A DNA stretch of 38,844 bases, taken from the NCBI GenBank assembly GCA_036002485.1, contig DASYTI010000109.1, forward strand, positions 1-38,844. The letters are read 5' to 3'. Both the position numbers and the translations under genes were made by a program. Numbering within the stretch: position 1 is the stretch's first letter; every line of letters begins with the position of its first letter. The notes under the pieces are model-generated. The model was given only the letters and a program-made list of their open reading frames with translations. It was not told the origin of the DNA and did no database searches. Origin of the DNA: Candidatus Methylomirabilota bacterium (lineage in GTDB: Bacteria > Methylomirabilota > Methylomirabilia > Rokubacteriales > CSP1-6). Positions 1 to 7,162 of the stretch are shown here, in pieces.

Positions 1-1
1 C

Positions 2-526
2 ACGTTTCAGAACATCGCCCTGTTCAACGGGATGAGCGTGGTGGACAACCTCATGCTCGGCCGGCACATCCACATGAAGAGCGGGATTTTCCGGTCCGTG
101 CTCTACTGGGGCCCGGCCCGGCGCGAGGAGGTCGAGCACCGCCGGGCGGTGGAGGACATCATCGACTTCCTGGAAATCCAGGCCATTCGCAAGCAGCCCG
201 TGGCTTCGCTCCCCTACGGGCTCCGGAAGCGGGTGGAGCTGGGGCGCGCGCTCGCCCTGCGCCCGAAGGTGCTGCTGCTCGACGAGCCGATGGGGGGAAC
301 GAACCACGAAGAGAAGGAAGACATGGCGCGGTTCATCCTCGACGTCAACGACGAGTGGGGCACCACTATCATGCTGATCGAGCACGACATGGGTGTGGTG
401 ATGGATCTCTCCCAGCGCGTGGTGGTGCTCGACCTGGGCCAGAAGATCGCCGAGGGCACGCCCGCCGAGGTCAAGGCGCACCCGGCGGTGATCAAAGCCT
501 ATCTCGGCAGCAAGTCCGTGGCCTGA
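2..526 (+). CDS. livG: Branched-chain-type ABC importer ATPase LivG, 5'-truncated
   Basis: The reading frame is open from the first bases of the window, so the gene starts upstream; 174 residues are visible. The visible part begins at the Q-loop region (TFQNIALF), followed by the LivG-type insertion with DNLMLGRH. The ABC signature region is LPYGLRKRVELGRAL and the Walker B is VLLLDEP, with the family's H-switch in LIEHDMGVVM. In this family the protein is one of two cytoplasmic ATPases driving uptake of branched-chain amino acids or other small organic acids. The first ATP-binding (Walker A) half lies outside the window. The stop codon overlaps a GAGAGGAGG ribosome-binding site for the acyl-CoA synthetase 12 bases downstream, so the two are probably one operon with livH, livM, the binding protein and livF. 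Confidence 0.93.
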   Translation, partial: TFQNIALFNGMSVVDNLMLGRHIHMKSGIFRSVLYWGPARREEVEHRRAVEDIIDFLEIQAIRKQPVASLPYGLRKRVELGRALALRPKVLLLDEPMGGTNHEEKEDMARFILDVNDEWGTTIMLIEHDMGVVMDLSQRVVVLDLGQKIAEGTPAEVKAHPAVIKAYLGSKSVA

Positions 527-538
527 GAGGAGGCCGAC

Positions 539-2458
539 ATGGTCGAGCAGACGCTGCCGCAGTTCCTGGCGCGCAATGCCCGAGAGTTTCCGCAGGACCC
601 CGCCCTGCGGGAGAAGGACCGCGGCATCTGGCAGCAGTGGACCTGGGCCGAGTACCTGGTCCACGTGCGGTCGATCGCCCTCGGCCTCGTGAGCCTCGGC
701 TTCGAGCGCGGCGACAAGCTCGCGCTCCTGTCCGACAACCGCCCTCAGCTCTATGCCGCCATGCTGGCCGCGCAGGCAGCGGGGGGAGTGCCAGTGCCCC
801 TCTATCAGGACTCCATCGCACGGGAGCTGGAGTTCGTCATCGACCACGCGGATGCGACCATCGTGTATGCCGAAGACCAGGAGCAAGTGGACAAGCTCCT
901 CGCTCTCCGGGACAGGCTGCCGAAGGTCAGGAAGGTGATCTACGACGACCCCAAGGGGATGCGCCACTATAGTGATCCCCTCCTCGTGAGCCTCGTCGAG
1001 CTGGAGGCGGCCGGGGCCAAGCTCGCGGCGGAGCGGCCCGGCCTCTTCGACGAGCTGGTGGCAAAGGGCAAGGGCGCGGACGTGGCGCTCTTCTGCTACA
1101 CCTCCGGGACCACGGGGCTGCCCAAGGGCGCCATGGTGTCCCACGACAATCTCGTCCACTCCATCCGGGGCATCCTCGATCTGGAGCGCTACAAGCGCGG
1201 GGACGAGGTGCTCGCCTACCTTCCGGCCGCCTGGATCGGCGACACATTCTGGTCGCTGGCGGGAGCGCTGATGGTGGGCTTCACGGTGAATTGCCCGGAG
1301 CGCCCGGAAACTGTCCTCGACAACCTCAAGGAGATAGGCCCCCAGGTCCTGGTGGCGCCTCCGCGCATCTGGGAAAACCTGGTCTCGCTCGTCCAGGTCA
1401 AGATGGGGGACGCCACGTGGTTGAAGCGCATGGTCTACCGGTGGCTCATGCCCGCCGGCGAGGAGGCCGCCCGCCTGGAAATGGACAAGCAGCCGCTAGG
1501 GCTGCGCCTCCGGGTGCTCCGCGCCCTCGGCGAATTTTTCGTCTTTGCGCCGCTGCGCGACCATCTGGGCTTCCGGCGTACCCGCTATGCCTACACGGGG
1601 GGCGCTCCCCTCGGCCCGGAGATCTTCCTCTTCTTCCGGACCATCGGCATCAACCTCAAGCAGGTCTACGGCCAGACCGAGATCACGGGGGTCTCGTGCG
1701 TCCAGCGCGACGGCGACATCAAGCTCGGCACGGTGGGCAAGCCGTTCCCCAACACCGAGGTGAAGCTTACCGAGGCGGGCGAGGTGATCAGCCGGAGCGC
1801 GGGCGTCTTCCTCGGCTACTACAAGAACCCGGAGGCGACGGCAGCCACCATCAGAGATGGCTGGCTGTACTCCGGCGACGCCGCCATCTTCGACCAGGAC
1901 GGCCACCTCATCGTCATCGACCGGGCCAAGGACGTGACGGCCCTCGCCGACGGGACCAAGTTCGCTCCCCAGTACCTCGAGAACAAGCTCAAGTTCAGCC
2001 CGTACATCAAGGAGGCGGTCGCGGTGGGCCAGGACCGGCCCTACGTGGCCGCCATGGTCAATATCGACATGGAGAACGTGGGGAAGTGGGCGGAGCGGCG
2101 TCAGATCGCCTACACGACCTATACCGACCTTGCCCAGAAGGCGGAGGTCTACGACCTGATCGCGCAGGAGGTGGAGCGCGTCAACCGCGACCTCCCGGAG
2201 ACGACCCGCATCCGCAAGTACGTGCTGCTCCACAAGGAGCTGGACGCGGACGACGAAGAGATCACGCGGACGCGCAAGGTGCGCCGGGGCTTCGTGGCCA
2301 AGAAGTACGCGGACATCATCGAGGCGCTGTTCTCCGAGCGGTCGTCGGTGGCCATCAGCACGGTCATCACCTATCAGGACGGGCGGCAGGCGCAGCTCCA
2401 GACCGACCTCGCCATCCGCACGGTCGGAACCACTGCCCGCGAGCTGGCCGCGGTCTAG
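539..2458 (+). CDS. Long-chain-type acyl-CoA synthetase (AMP-binding)
   Basis: A 639-residue adenylate-forming ligase that would activate a carboxylic acid with ATP and join it to CoA. The phosphate-binding motif YTSGTTGLPKG is near residues 187-197. YTGGAPLG and VYGQTEITG follow, then the YSGDAAIFDQDGH hinge region. The C-terminal ITRTRKVRR segment carries the expected catalytic lysine. The segment after the hinge (VTALADGTKFAPQYLENKL) is the long-chain/FadD15-like form. The start is fixed by a strong GAGAGGAGG site 6 bases upstream of the ATG. It lies inside a liv-type transport operon, between the ATPase and the permeases. This suggests that the transporter brings in an acid (aromatic, fatty or branched) that is trapped as its CoA ester; the substrate cannot be read from the sequence. 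Confidence 0.93.
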   Translation: MVEQTLPQFLARNAREFPQDPALREKDRGIWQQWTWAEYLVHVRSIALGLVSLGFERGDKLALLSDNRPQLYAAMLAAQAAGGVPVPLYQDSIARELEFVIDHADATIVYAEDQEQVDKLLALRDRLPKVRKVIYDDPKGMRHYSDPLLVSLVELEAAGAKLAAERPGLFDELVAKGKGADVALFCYTSGTTGLPKGAMVSHDNLVHSIRGILDLERYKRGDEVLAYLPAAWIGDTFWSLAGALMVGFTVNCPERPETVLDNLKEIGPQVLVAPPRIWENLVSLVQVKMGDATWLKRMVYRWLMPAGEEAARLEMDKQPLGLRLRVLRALGEFFVFAPLRDHLGFRRTRYAYTGGAPLGPEIFLFFRTIGINLKQVYGQTEITGVSCVQRDGDIKLGTVGKPFPNTEVKLTEAGEVISRSAGVFLGYYKNPEATAATIRDGWLYSGDAAIFDQDGHLIVIDRAKDVTALADGTKFAPQYLENKLKFSPYIKEAVAVGQDRPYVAAMVNIDMENVGKWAERRQIAYTTYTDLAQKAEVYDLIAQEVERVNRDLPETTRIRKYVLLHKELDADDEEITRTRKVRRGFVAKKYADIIEALFSERSSVAISTVITYQDGRQAQLQTDLAIRTVGTTARELAAV

Positions 2459-2490
2459 GGGTCTACGAAATGCGGTCGCGATCTGTTTGT

Positions 2491-2562
2491 CTCGAGCGCC
2501 GGCTCCGCCGGCGCAACCCGATTCTGGGGGAGGCTCGGAGGGGGCCGTCGAGGCCCCCTTCG
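2491..2562 (-). repeat. Dispersed hairpin repeat, family A copy 1
   Basis: This 72-bp stretch between the acyl-CoA synthetase and livH is, read on the minus strand, closely similar to 8731-8806. It contains two hairpins. One has stem GGGGGCC / GGCCCCC with loop TCGAC. The other is the perfect GCGCCGGC-TCC-GCCGGCGC (2497-2515). The element ends about 12 bases before the livH start. Its position inside an operon suggests either an insertion (MITE-like) or a processing or attenuation structure in the mRNA. Confidence 0.75.
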
Positions 2563-2574
2563 ATGAACTAGACC

Positions 2575-3459
2575 ATGGGATTTTTTCTCGATCTCACCAT
2601 CAACGGTCTCATGATCGGCTCGATGTACGCTCTGGTCGCGTTGGGCTTCGTGCTGATCTACAAGGCCACCAGCGTGGTGAACTTCGCTCAGGGCGAGCTG
2701 GTGATGTTCGGGGGCTACATCGCGGCGGCCCTGGTGACCCTCTACCACCTGCCGCTGGTGGTGGGCGTCCCGCTCCTGCTCGGAGCCATGGTGCTCCTGG
2801 GCTTCGCCGTCGAGCGGGGCGTGCTCCGGCCCCTGGTCGGCCGGAACGTGATCTCGGTGGTGATGGTCACCATTGGCCTCGCCCAGGTCTTCCAGGGCTT
2901 GGCCGCCATGGTCTGGGGCGCCCAGACCATCAACATCGCGCTGCCGATCCGCCTGGACCCCTACCAGGTGGGGGAGGTCTTCATCTCGCCCATCAACGTC
3001 GTGGCGGCGGTGATCTCGGGGATGTTCCTGGTGGGCTTCGTCTACTTCTTCCGGAAGAGCCGCATGGGGATCGCCATGCGCGCGGTGGCCAACGACCAGC
3101 AGGCGGCCATGGCGGTCGGCATCAACGTGCGGCTGGTTTTCGCGGTGTCGTGGGCCATCGCCGGGCTGGCCGCGGGTATCGGCGGGGTCGTGTGGGGCAA
3201 TATGCTTGGGGTGGACACGCACTTGGCCCTCGTGGGCCTCAAGGTCTTCCCGGCGGTGATTTTTGGCGGGCTTGACAGCGTGCCGGGCGCGGTGGTGGGC
3301 GGGCTCCTGATCGGCGCCATCGAGAGTGTGGCCGCCGGCTACGTCGACCCCTACGTCGGGGGCGGGACGAAGGACTTCTTTCCCTACGTGCTGATGATCG
3401 TGGCCCTGATGATCCGGCCCTACGGCTTCTTCGGGCGCGAGATCATCGAGCGGGTGTGA
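2575..3459 (+). CDS. livH: Branched-chain-type ABC importer permease LivH
   Basis: A 294-residue, very hydrophobic inner-membrane protein of the LivH family. It starts with DLTINGLMIGSMYALVALGF, followed by VVNFAQGELVMFGGY, the conserved stretch of these permeases. The EAA-like cytoplasmic loop is near SRMGIAMRAVANDQQAA (residues about 162-178), and FGGLDSVPGAVVGG is near the C-terminus. With LivM it forms the membrane channel of the importer. The ATG lacks a clear Shine-Dalgarno sequence because the family A repeat occupies the upstream region. The next gene starts 7 bases after the stop. Confidence 0.96.
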   Translation: MGFFLDLTINGLMIGSMYALVALGFVLIYKATSVVNFAQGELVMFGGYIAAALVTLYHLPLVVGVPLLLGAMVLLGFAVERGVLRPLVGRNVISVVMVTIGLAQVFQGLAAMVWGAQTINIALPIRLDPYQVGEVFISPINVVAAVISGMFLVGFVYFFRKSRMGIAMRAVANDQQAAMAVGINVRLVFAVSWAIAGLAAGIGGVVWGNMLGVDTHLALVGLKVFPAVIFGGLDSVPGAVVGGLLIGAIESVAAGYVDPYVGGGTKDFFPYVLMIVALMIRPYGFFGREIIERV

Positions 3460-3466
3460 GGAACCC

Positions 3467-4534
3467 ATGATCAACCGGGAGTGCGGCGTGTACCAGACGA
3501 CCTACCAGAGCGACATGGCCCTCTACCCGGTGCCCCTGGCTCGGTACGCGTCCATCGGGTCGCTCGTGGTCCTGGCCCTGATCCCCGCGCTGCTCGACAG
3601 CCACAGCATGGCCCTGGTGAATCTCATCACCCTGGCGGCCATCGGGGCCATCGGGCTCAACATCCTGGTGGGATACACGGGGCAGGTCTCTCTGGGGCAG
3701 GGCGCCTTCATGATGGTGGGCTCCTACGCGGCGGCCATCGCCACCGCCCGCTACGGCGTACCGTTCTGGCTGGGCCTCCCCCTCGGCGGCGCGGTGGCGG
3801 CGGTGGTGGGAGCCTTCTTCGGCATCCCGTCGCTGCGGATCAAGGGCCTCTACCTCGCCATCGCCACCCTGGCCGCCCAGTTCATCATCGAGTGGGGGAT
3901 CAACCACTCGACCTGGATCAGCGGGGGTGCCCAGTCGACCATCTACATCCCGACGCCCACCTTCCTCGGCTGGGAGATCAACACGGAGTTCCGACGGTAC
4001 TACATGATCCTCCCGGTGGCCGTCATCGCCTACGTGGCCGCGCTGAATCTGGTGCGGACCCGCGTCGGGCGCGCCTTCATCGCCGTCCGGGATCGCGATG
4101 TGGCCGCGGAGATCATCGGCGTCAGCGTCTTCAAGTACAAGCTCCTGGCTTTCGCCGTCAGCTCCTTCTACGCCGGGGTGGCCGGGGCGCTGTGGACCTA
4201 CTACCTCAAGATCGCCAACTACGAGCACTTCACCCTGGTGACGTCGGTCCAGTACTTGGCCATGATCATCATCGGCGGGCTTGGCAGCGTCCTCGGCTCG
4301 GTGTTCGGCGCCGTCTTCATCACCCTGCTCCCCATCGTGCTCGTCTACGTGGTGGAGGGGCTGGCCAGCCTCTTCGGCTTCCAGTATGCTGCCATCGCCG
4401 ACTTCCTGGCGAACCTCCGGCTCATCATCTTCGGGGCGCTCATCATCCTGTTCCTGGCTATCGAGCCCGAGGGGCTCTATCGCCTCTGGGGCAACGTCAG
4501 GCGGTACTTCCGCCTGTGGCCGTATTCGTACTGA
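3467..4534 (+). CDS. livM: Branched-chain-type ABC importer permease LivM
   Basis: A 355-residue polytopic membrane protein of the LivM family. Diagnostic segments are NILVGYTGQVSLGQGAFM (about residues 65-82), RIKGLYLAIATLAAQFII, TRVGRAFIAVRDRDVAAE (the EAA-type loop contacting the ATPases) and IIIGGLGSVLGSVFGAVF. About 17-20 N-terminal residues precede the first membrane segment. The ATG at 3467 has a GAGGA site 4 bases upstream that overlaps the livH stop. It pairs with LivH to form the translocation pore. Confidence 0.96.
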   Translation: MINRECGVYQTTYQSDMALYPVPLARYASIGSLVVLALIPALLDSHSMALVNLITLAAIGAIGLNILVGYTGQVSLGQGAFMMVGSYAAAIATARYGVPFWLGLPLGGAVAAVVGAFFGIPSLRIKGLYLAIATLAAQFIIEWGINHSTWISGGAQSTIYIPTPTFLGWEINTEFRRYYMILPVAVIAYVAALNLVRTRVGRAFIAVRDRDVAAEIIGVSVFKYKLLAFAVSSFYAGVAGALWTYYLKIANYEHFTLVTSVQYLAMIIIGGLGSVLGSVFGAVFITLLPIVLVYVVEGLASLFGFQYAAIADFLANLRLIIFGALIILFLAIEPEGLYRLWGNVRRYFRLWPYSY

Positions 4535-4568
4535 GAACGACGTGACTACCACTCAAGAGGAGGGGAAT

Positions 4569-5816
4569 ATGAGACTGAGAATCGGGCTTATCGTCATCCT
4601 GACCGTCGCGCTCGCGACAGGTCTGGCCGGGCCGGCGACGGCGGACCACACCATCAAGATCGGAGGGCAGTGCGACCGCACGGGCGCGACAAAGCTCGTG
4701 GGCGTGGAGATCTGTCCGGGCATCGCCGACTACGTCAAGCTCGTCAACAAGAAGGGCGGAGTCCTCGGTCACAAGCTCGAGTACACGGAGATCGAGCACG
4801 GCTACCTGGTGGACCGCGGCGTGGAGGCCTACGAGCGCCTCAAGCGGGACGGCGCGGTGGCGGTGTTCGATTACGGCACGCCCATCGTCTACGCGCTGAC
4901 GCCGCGTCACATGGAGGACAAGATTCCGGCCATCACGCCCGGCTTCGGGCGCGCCGACTCCACCGACGGAACGGTGTGGCCGTACATCTTCCCGATGGCG
5001 GCCTCGTACTGGTCGCAGGCCGGCGCCGCCATGGAGTACATCAAGCAGAAGGGCGGCAAGCGCGGCACCAAGGTCGCCTACCTGTACTTCGACAACCCCG
5101 CGGGCCGTGAGGGGATTCCGATCATGGAGGCAGTCGCGGCGAAGGAAGGCTACCAGCTCCGCCTGTTCGCGGTGCCTTCGCCCGGGCTCGAGATGGGACC
5201 TCAGGTGATCGACATCACCAGGCGCTTCAAGGCCGACTGGGTGGTGGGGCATCTCTTCGGGCGGTCGCCGTCGGTTTCCATCAAGGAGCTGAGGAAGGCG
5301 GGCTTCCCGATGGACCACGTGGTCAGCTTCGTCTGGGGCGCGGGCGAGGCGGACATCGAGGCGGCGGGCTGGGACCTGGCCCAAGGCTACCTCGGCATGC
5401 AGTTCACCTCGCCCGGCCGCAGTCTTCCGGTGATCCAGGAGATCATCAAGATGTTCCGGGACGAGGGCAAGGAAGTCCCCGCCTACGTGGGGGGCGTCTA
5501 TTACAGCCGCGGCGTGCTCAACGCGGCGGTAGTCGTGGAGGGCATCCGGCTCGCCATCCAGAATTTTGGTCTGCCCGTGACGGGCGAAAAGGTCAAGAAG
5601 GGCTACGAGCTGATGAAAAACTTCGACCTCGGGGGGTTCCTGCCTCCGATGACGGTCACCCCCACCGACCACGAGGGCGGCGGCTGGGTGCGGCTCTACC
5701 AGGTCAAGGGCAAGGAGTGGGTGCCGGCGACCGACTGGTACCGGGGCTACCGCGAGGAGGTCATGGCCCAGGTCAAGAAGGTGAACGACGTCCACAAGGC
5801 GGCGGCGAAGAAGTAG
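4569..5816 (+). CDS. Periplasmic substrate-binding protein of the liv-type importer
   Basis: A 415-residue Leu/Ile/Val-binding-type receptor (Peripla_BP_6 fold). The open frame continues upstream into livM, but the start at 4569 is chosen for its AGAGGAGGGG ribosome-binding site and because it gives a clean signal peptide. That peptide is a charged start (MRLRIG), a hydrophobic core and an Ala-rich end near residue 25 before DHTIKIGG. The mature protein starts with the family's IKIGG...TG strand and carries a two-lobe layout with GVEAYERLKRDGAVAVFDYGT. It delivers the ligand to LivHM. Ligand specificity is unknown; the neighbouring acyl-CoA synthetases favour a carboxylic acid over an amino acid. 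Confidence 0.95.
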   Translation: MRLRIGLIVILTVALATGLAGPATADHTIKIGGQCDRTGATKLVGVEICPGIADYVKLVNKKGGVLGHKLEYTEIEHGYLVDRGVEAYERLKRDGAVAVFDYGTPIVYALTPRHMEDKIPAITPGFGRADSTDGTVWPYIFPMAASYWSQAGAAMEYIKQKGGKRGTKVAYLYFDNPAGREGIPIMEAVAAKEGYQLRLFAVPSPGLEMGPQVIDITRRFKADWVVGHLFGRSPSVSIKELRKAGFPMDHVVSFVWGAGEADIEAAGWDLAQGYLGMQFTSPGRSLPVIQEIIKMFRDEGKEVPAYVGGVYYSRGVLNAAVVVEGIRLAIQNFGLPVTGEKVKKGYELMKNFDLGGFLPPMTVTPTDHEGGGWVRLYQVKGKEWVPATDWYRGYREEVMAQVKKVNDVHKAAAKK

Positions 5817-5820
5817 CGGG

Positions 5821-6618
5821 ATGCTCCGGCTCAACAGCGTCGAGGTGGTCTACGATCGCGTCATCCTCGTCCTCAAGGGGATCTCCCTCGAGGTGCCGGA
5901 GCAGCGCATCGTGACCCTGCTCGGGTCCAACGGGGCCGGCAAGAGCACCACGCTCAAGGCCATCTCCGGCCTCCTCAAGCCCGAGCGGGGGGAGATCATC
6001 ACCGGCTCGGTGGAGCTCGGCGGGCAGCGGATCGATCATCACCAGCCCGAGGACATTGTCCGTCTCGGCGTCACGCAGGTCATGGAGGGCCGCCGCGTGT
6101 TCGACGACCTGACCACCGAGGAGAACCTCGTGGCCGGGGCCCACACGCGGCGCGCCGCGATGTCCGACATCCGACGGGACATCGAGGCGGTGTACGGGTA
6201 CTTCCCTCGGCTCGCCCAGCGGCGCTCGCTCAAGGCGGGCTATCTCTCCGGAGGAGAGCAGCAGATGCTGGCCATAGGCCGGGCCCTCATGGCCCGGCCG
6301 AAGGTCATGCTCCTCGACGAGCCCTCGCTGGGGCTCGCCCCCCTCCTCGTCGACGAGATCTTCGAGATCATCCAGCGCCTGAACCGCGAGGAGAAGCTCA
6401 CGGTGCTCCTGGTGGAGCAGAACGCGGCGATGGCGCTCACTATCGCCGAGCACGGCTATGTCATGGAGAATGGGCGCATCGTGCTCGACGGGCCGGCGGC
6501 GTCGCTGCGCGAGAACGCGGATGTCAGGGAGTTCTACCTGGGGCTCACGGAGGTCGGCGCCCGGAAGTCTTATCGGGACTTCAGGCACTACCGGCGGCGA
6601 AAGCGTTGGCTGAGTTAG
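5821..6618 (+). CDS. livF: Branched-chain-type ABC importer ATPase LivF
   Basis: A 265-residue ATPase. Walker A is GSNGAGKSTT (about residues 38-47), the signature is LSGGEQQMLAIGRAL, Walker B is VMLLDEP and the switch histidine region is VLLVEQNAAMAL. It starts 4 bases after the binding-protein stop. Usual LivF proteins end soon after the FYLG-like motif; this one has a basic tail of about 24 residues rich in Tyr, Arg and Lys (ending RRRKRWLS). The stop codon lies inside a 16-bp tandem duplication (6603-6633). It is the second ATPase of the importer. Confidence 0.96.
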   Translation: MLRLNSVEVVYDRVILVLKGISLEVPEQRIVTLLGSNGAGKSTTLKAISGLLKPERGEIITGSVELGGQRIDHHQPEDIVRLGVTQVMEGRRVFDDLTTEENLVAGAHTRRAAMSDIRRDIEAVYGYFPRLAQRRSLKAGYLSGGEQQMLAIGRALMARPKVMLLDEPSLGLAPLLVDEIFEIIQRLNREEKLTVLLVEQNAAMALTIAEHGYVMENGRIVLDGPAASLRENADVREFYLGLTEVGARKSYRDFRHYRRRKRWLS

Positions 6619-6633
6619 GCGTTGGCTGAGTTA
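6603..6633 (+). repeat. 16-bp tandem duplication over the livF stop codon
   Basis: GCGTTGGCTGAGTTA occurs twice with one G between the copies (6603-6617, 6619-6633). The first copy encodes the last residues of LivF and supplies its TAG stop. The second is non-coding. It looks like a recent slippage event that left the protein end unchanged. Confidence 0.9.
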
Positions 6634-6662
6634 ACTGTTCGAGGAAAGGAGGCCGGACGGCC

Positions 6663-7142
6663 ATGACGCGAGGCTCTCGGATCTACAGGTCGCTGTCGCT
6701 CCTGCTTCTCTCCGGGATCGTGTCGGCGTGCGCCACCACGGAGCCGGCGCCGTCCCTCTACCAGCGGCTCACGGTGATCGATGCCACGGGCACGCCACAG
6801 GGGGGTCGCGCGGCCATCGCCCTCATGGTGGACGACTTCGTCGCGAACCTCGTCGCCGACCCCCGGGTGAACAAGCGGTTCACGTCGCTGCAGCCCGCGG
6901 CGGTGACGAAGCTCAAGTCCGACCTGGCCGATCAGATCTGCGAGGCGACCGGAGGCCCCTGCTCCTACCTCGGCCGTGACATGAAGACGACGCACACGGG
7001 CATGGGGATCACCGAGGCCGAGTGGAACGCCACGGTCGAGGATTTGGTCAAAGCCCTGGACAAGCACAAGATCGGCGCCAAGGAGAAGAGCGAGCTGCTC
7101 GGCATCCTGGGTCCGATGAAGGGCGAGATCGTCGGGCGGTGA
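6663..7142 (+). CDS. Lipoprotein group 1 truncated haemoglobin
   Basis: A 159-residue protein. Residues 1-23 form a lipoprotein signal with lipobox VSAC (Cys23). From about residue 31 the sequence follows the group 1 truncated haemoglobin pattern: LYQRL, a GG turn, VDDFVANLVADPRVN and QICEATGGPC. The proximal haem histidine is His111 in MKTTHTGMGI. In the B helix the tyrosine commonly found after Phe in family members is a valine here (DDFVANL), so distal ligand chemistry may differ. A membrane-anchored extracytoplasmic globin is unusual; a role in oxygen, nitric oxide or redox handling is only inferred. The AAGGAGG ribosome-binding site is about 11 bases upstream, and the gene sits between livF and another acyl-CoA synthetase-like gene. 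Confidence 0.9.
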   Translation: MTRGSRIYRSLSLLLLSGIVSACATTEPAPSLYQRLTVIDATGTPQGGRAAIALMVDDFVANLVADPRVNKRFTSLQPAAVTKLKSDLADQICEATGGPCSYLGRDMKTTHTGMGITEAEWNATVEDLVKALDKHKIGAKEKSELLGILGPMKGEIVGR

Positions 7143-7162
7143 GAAGCGGCTGAACCCCCCAC

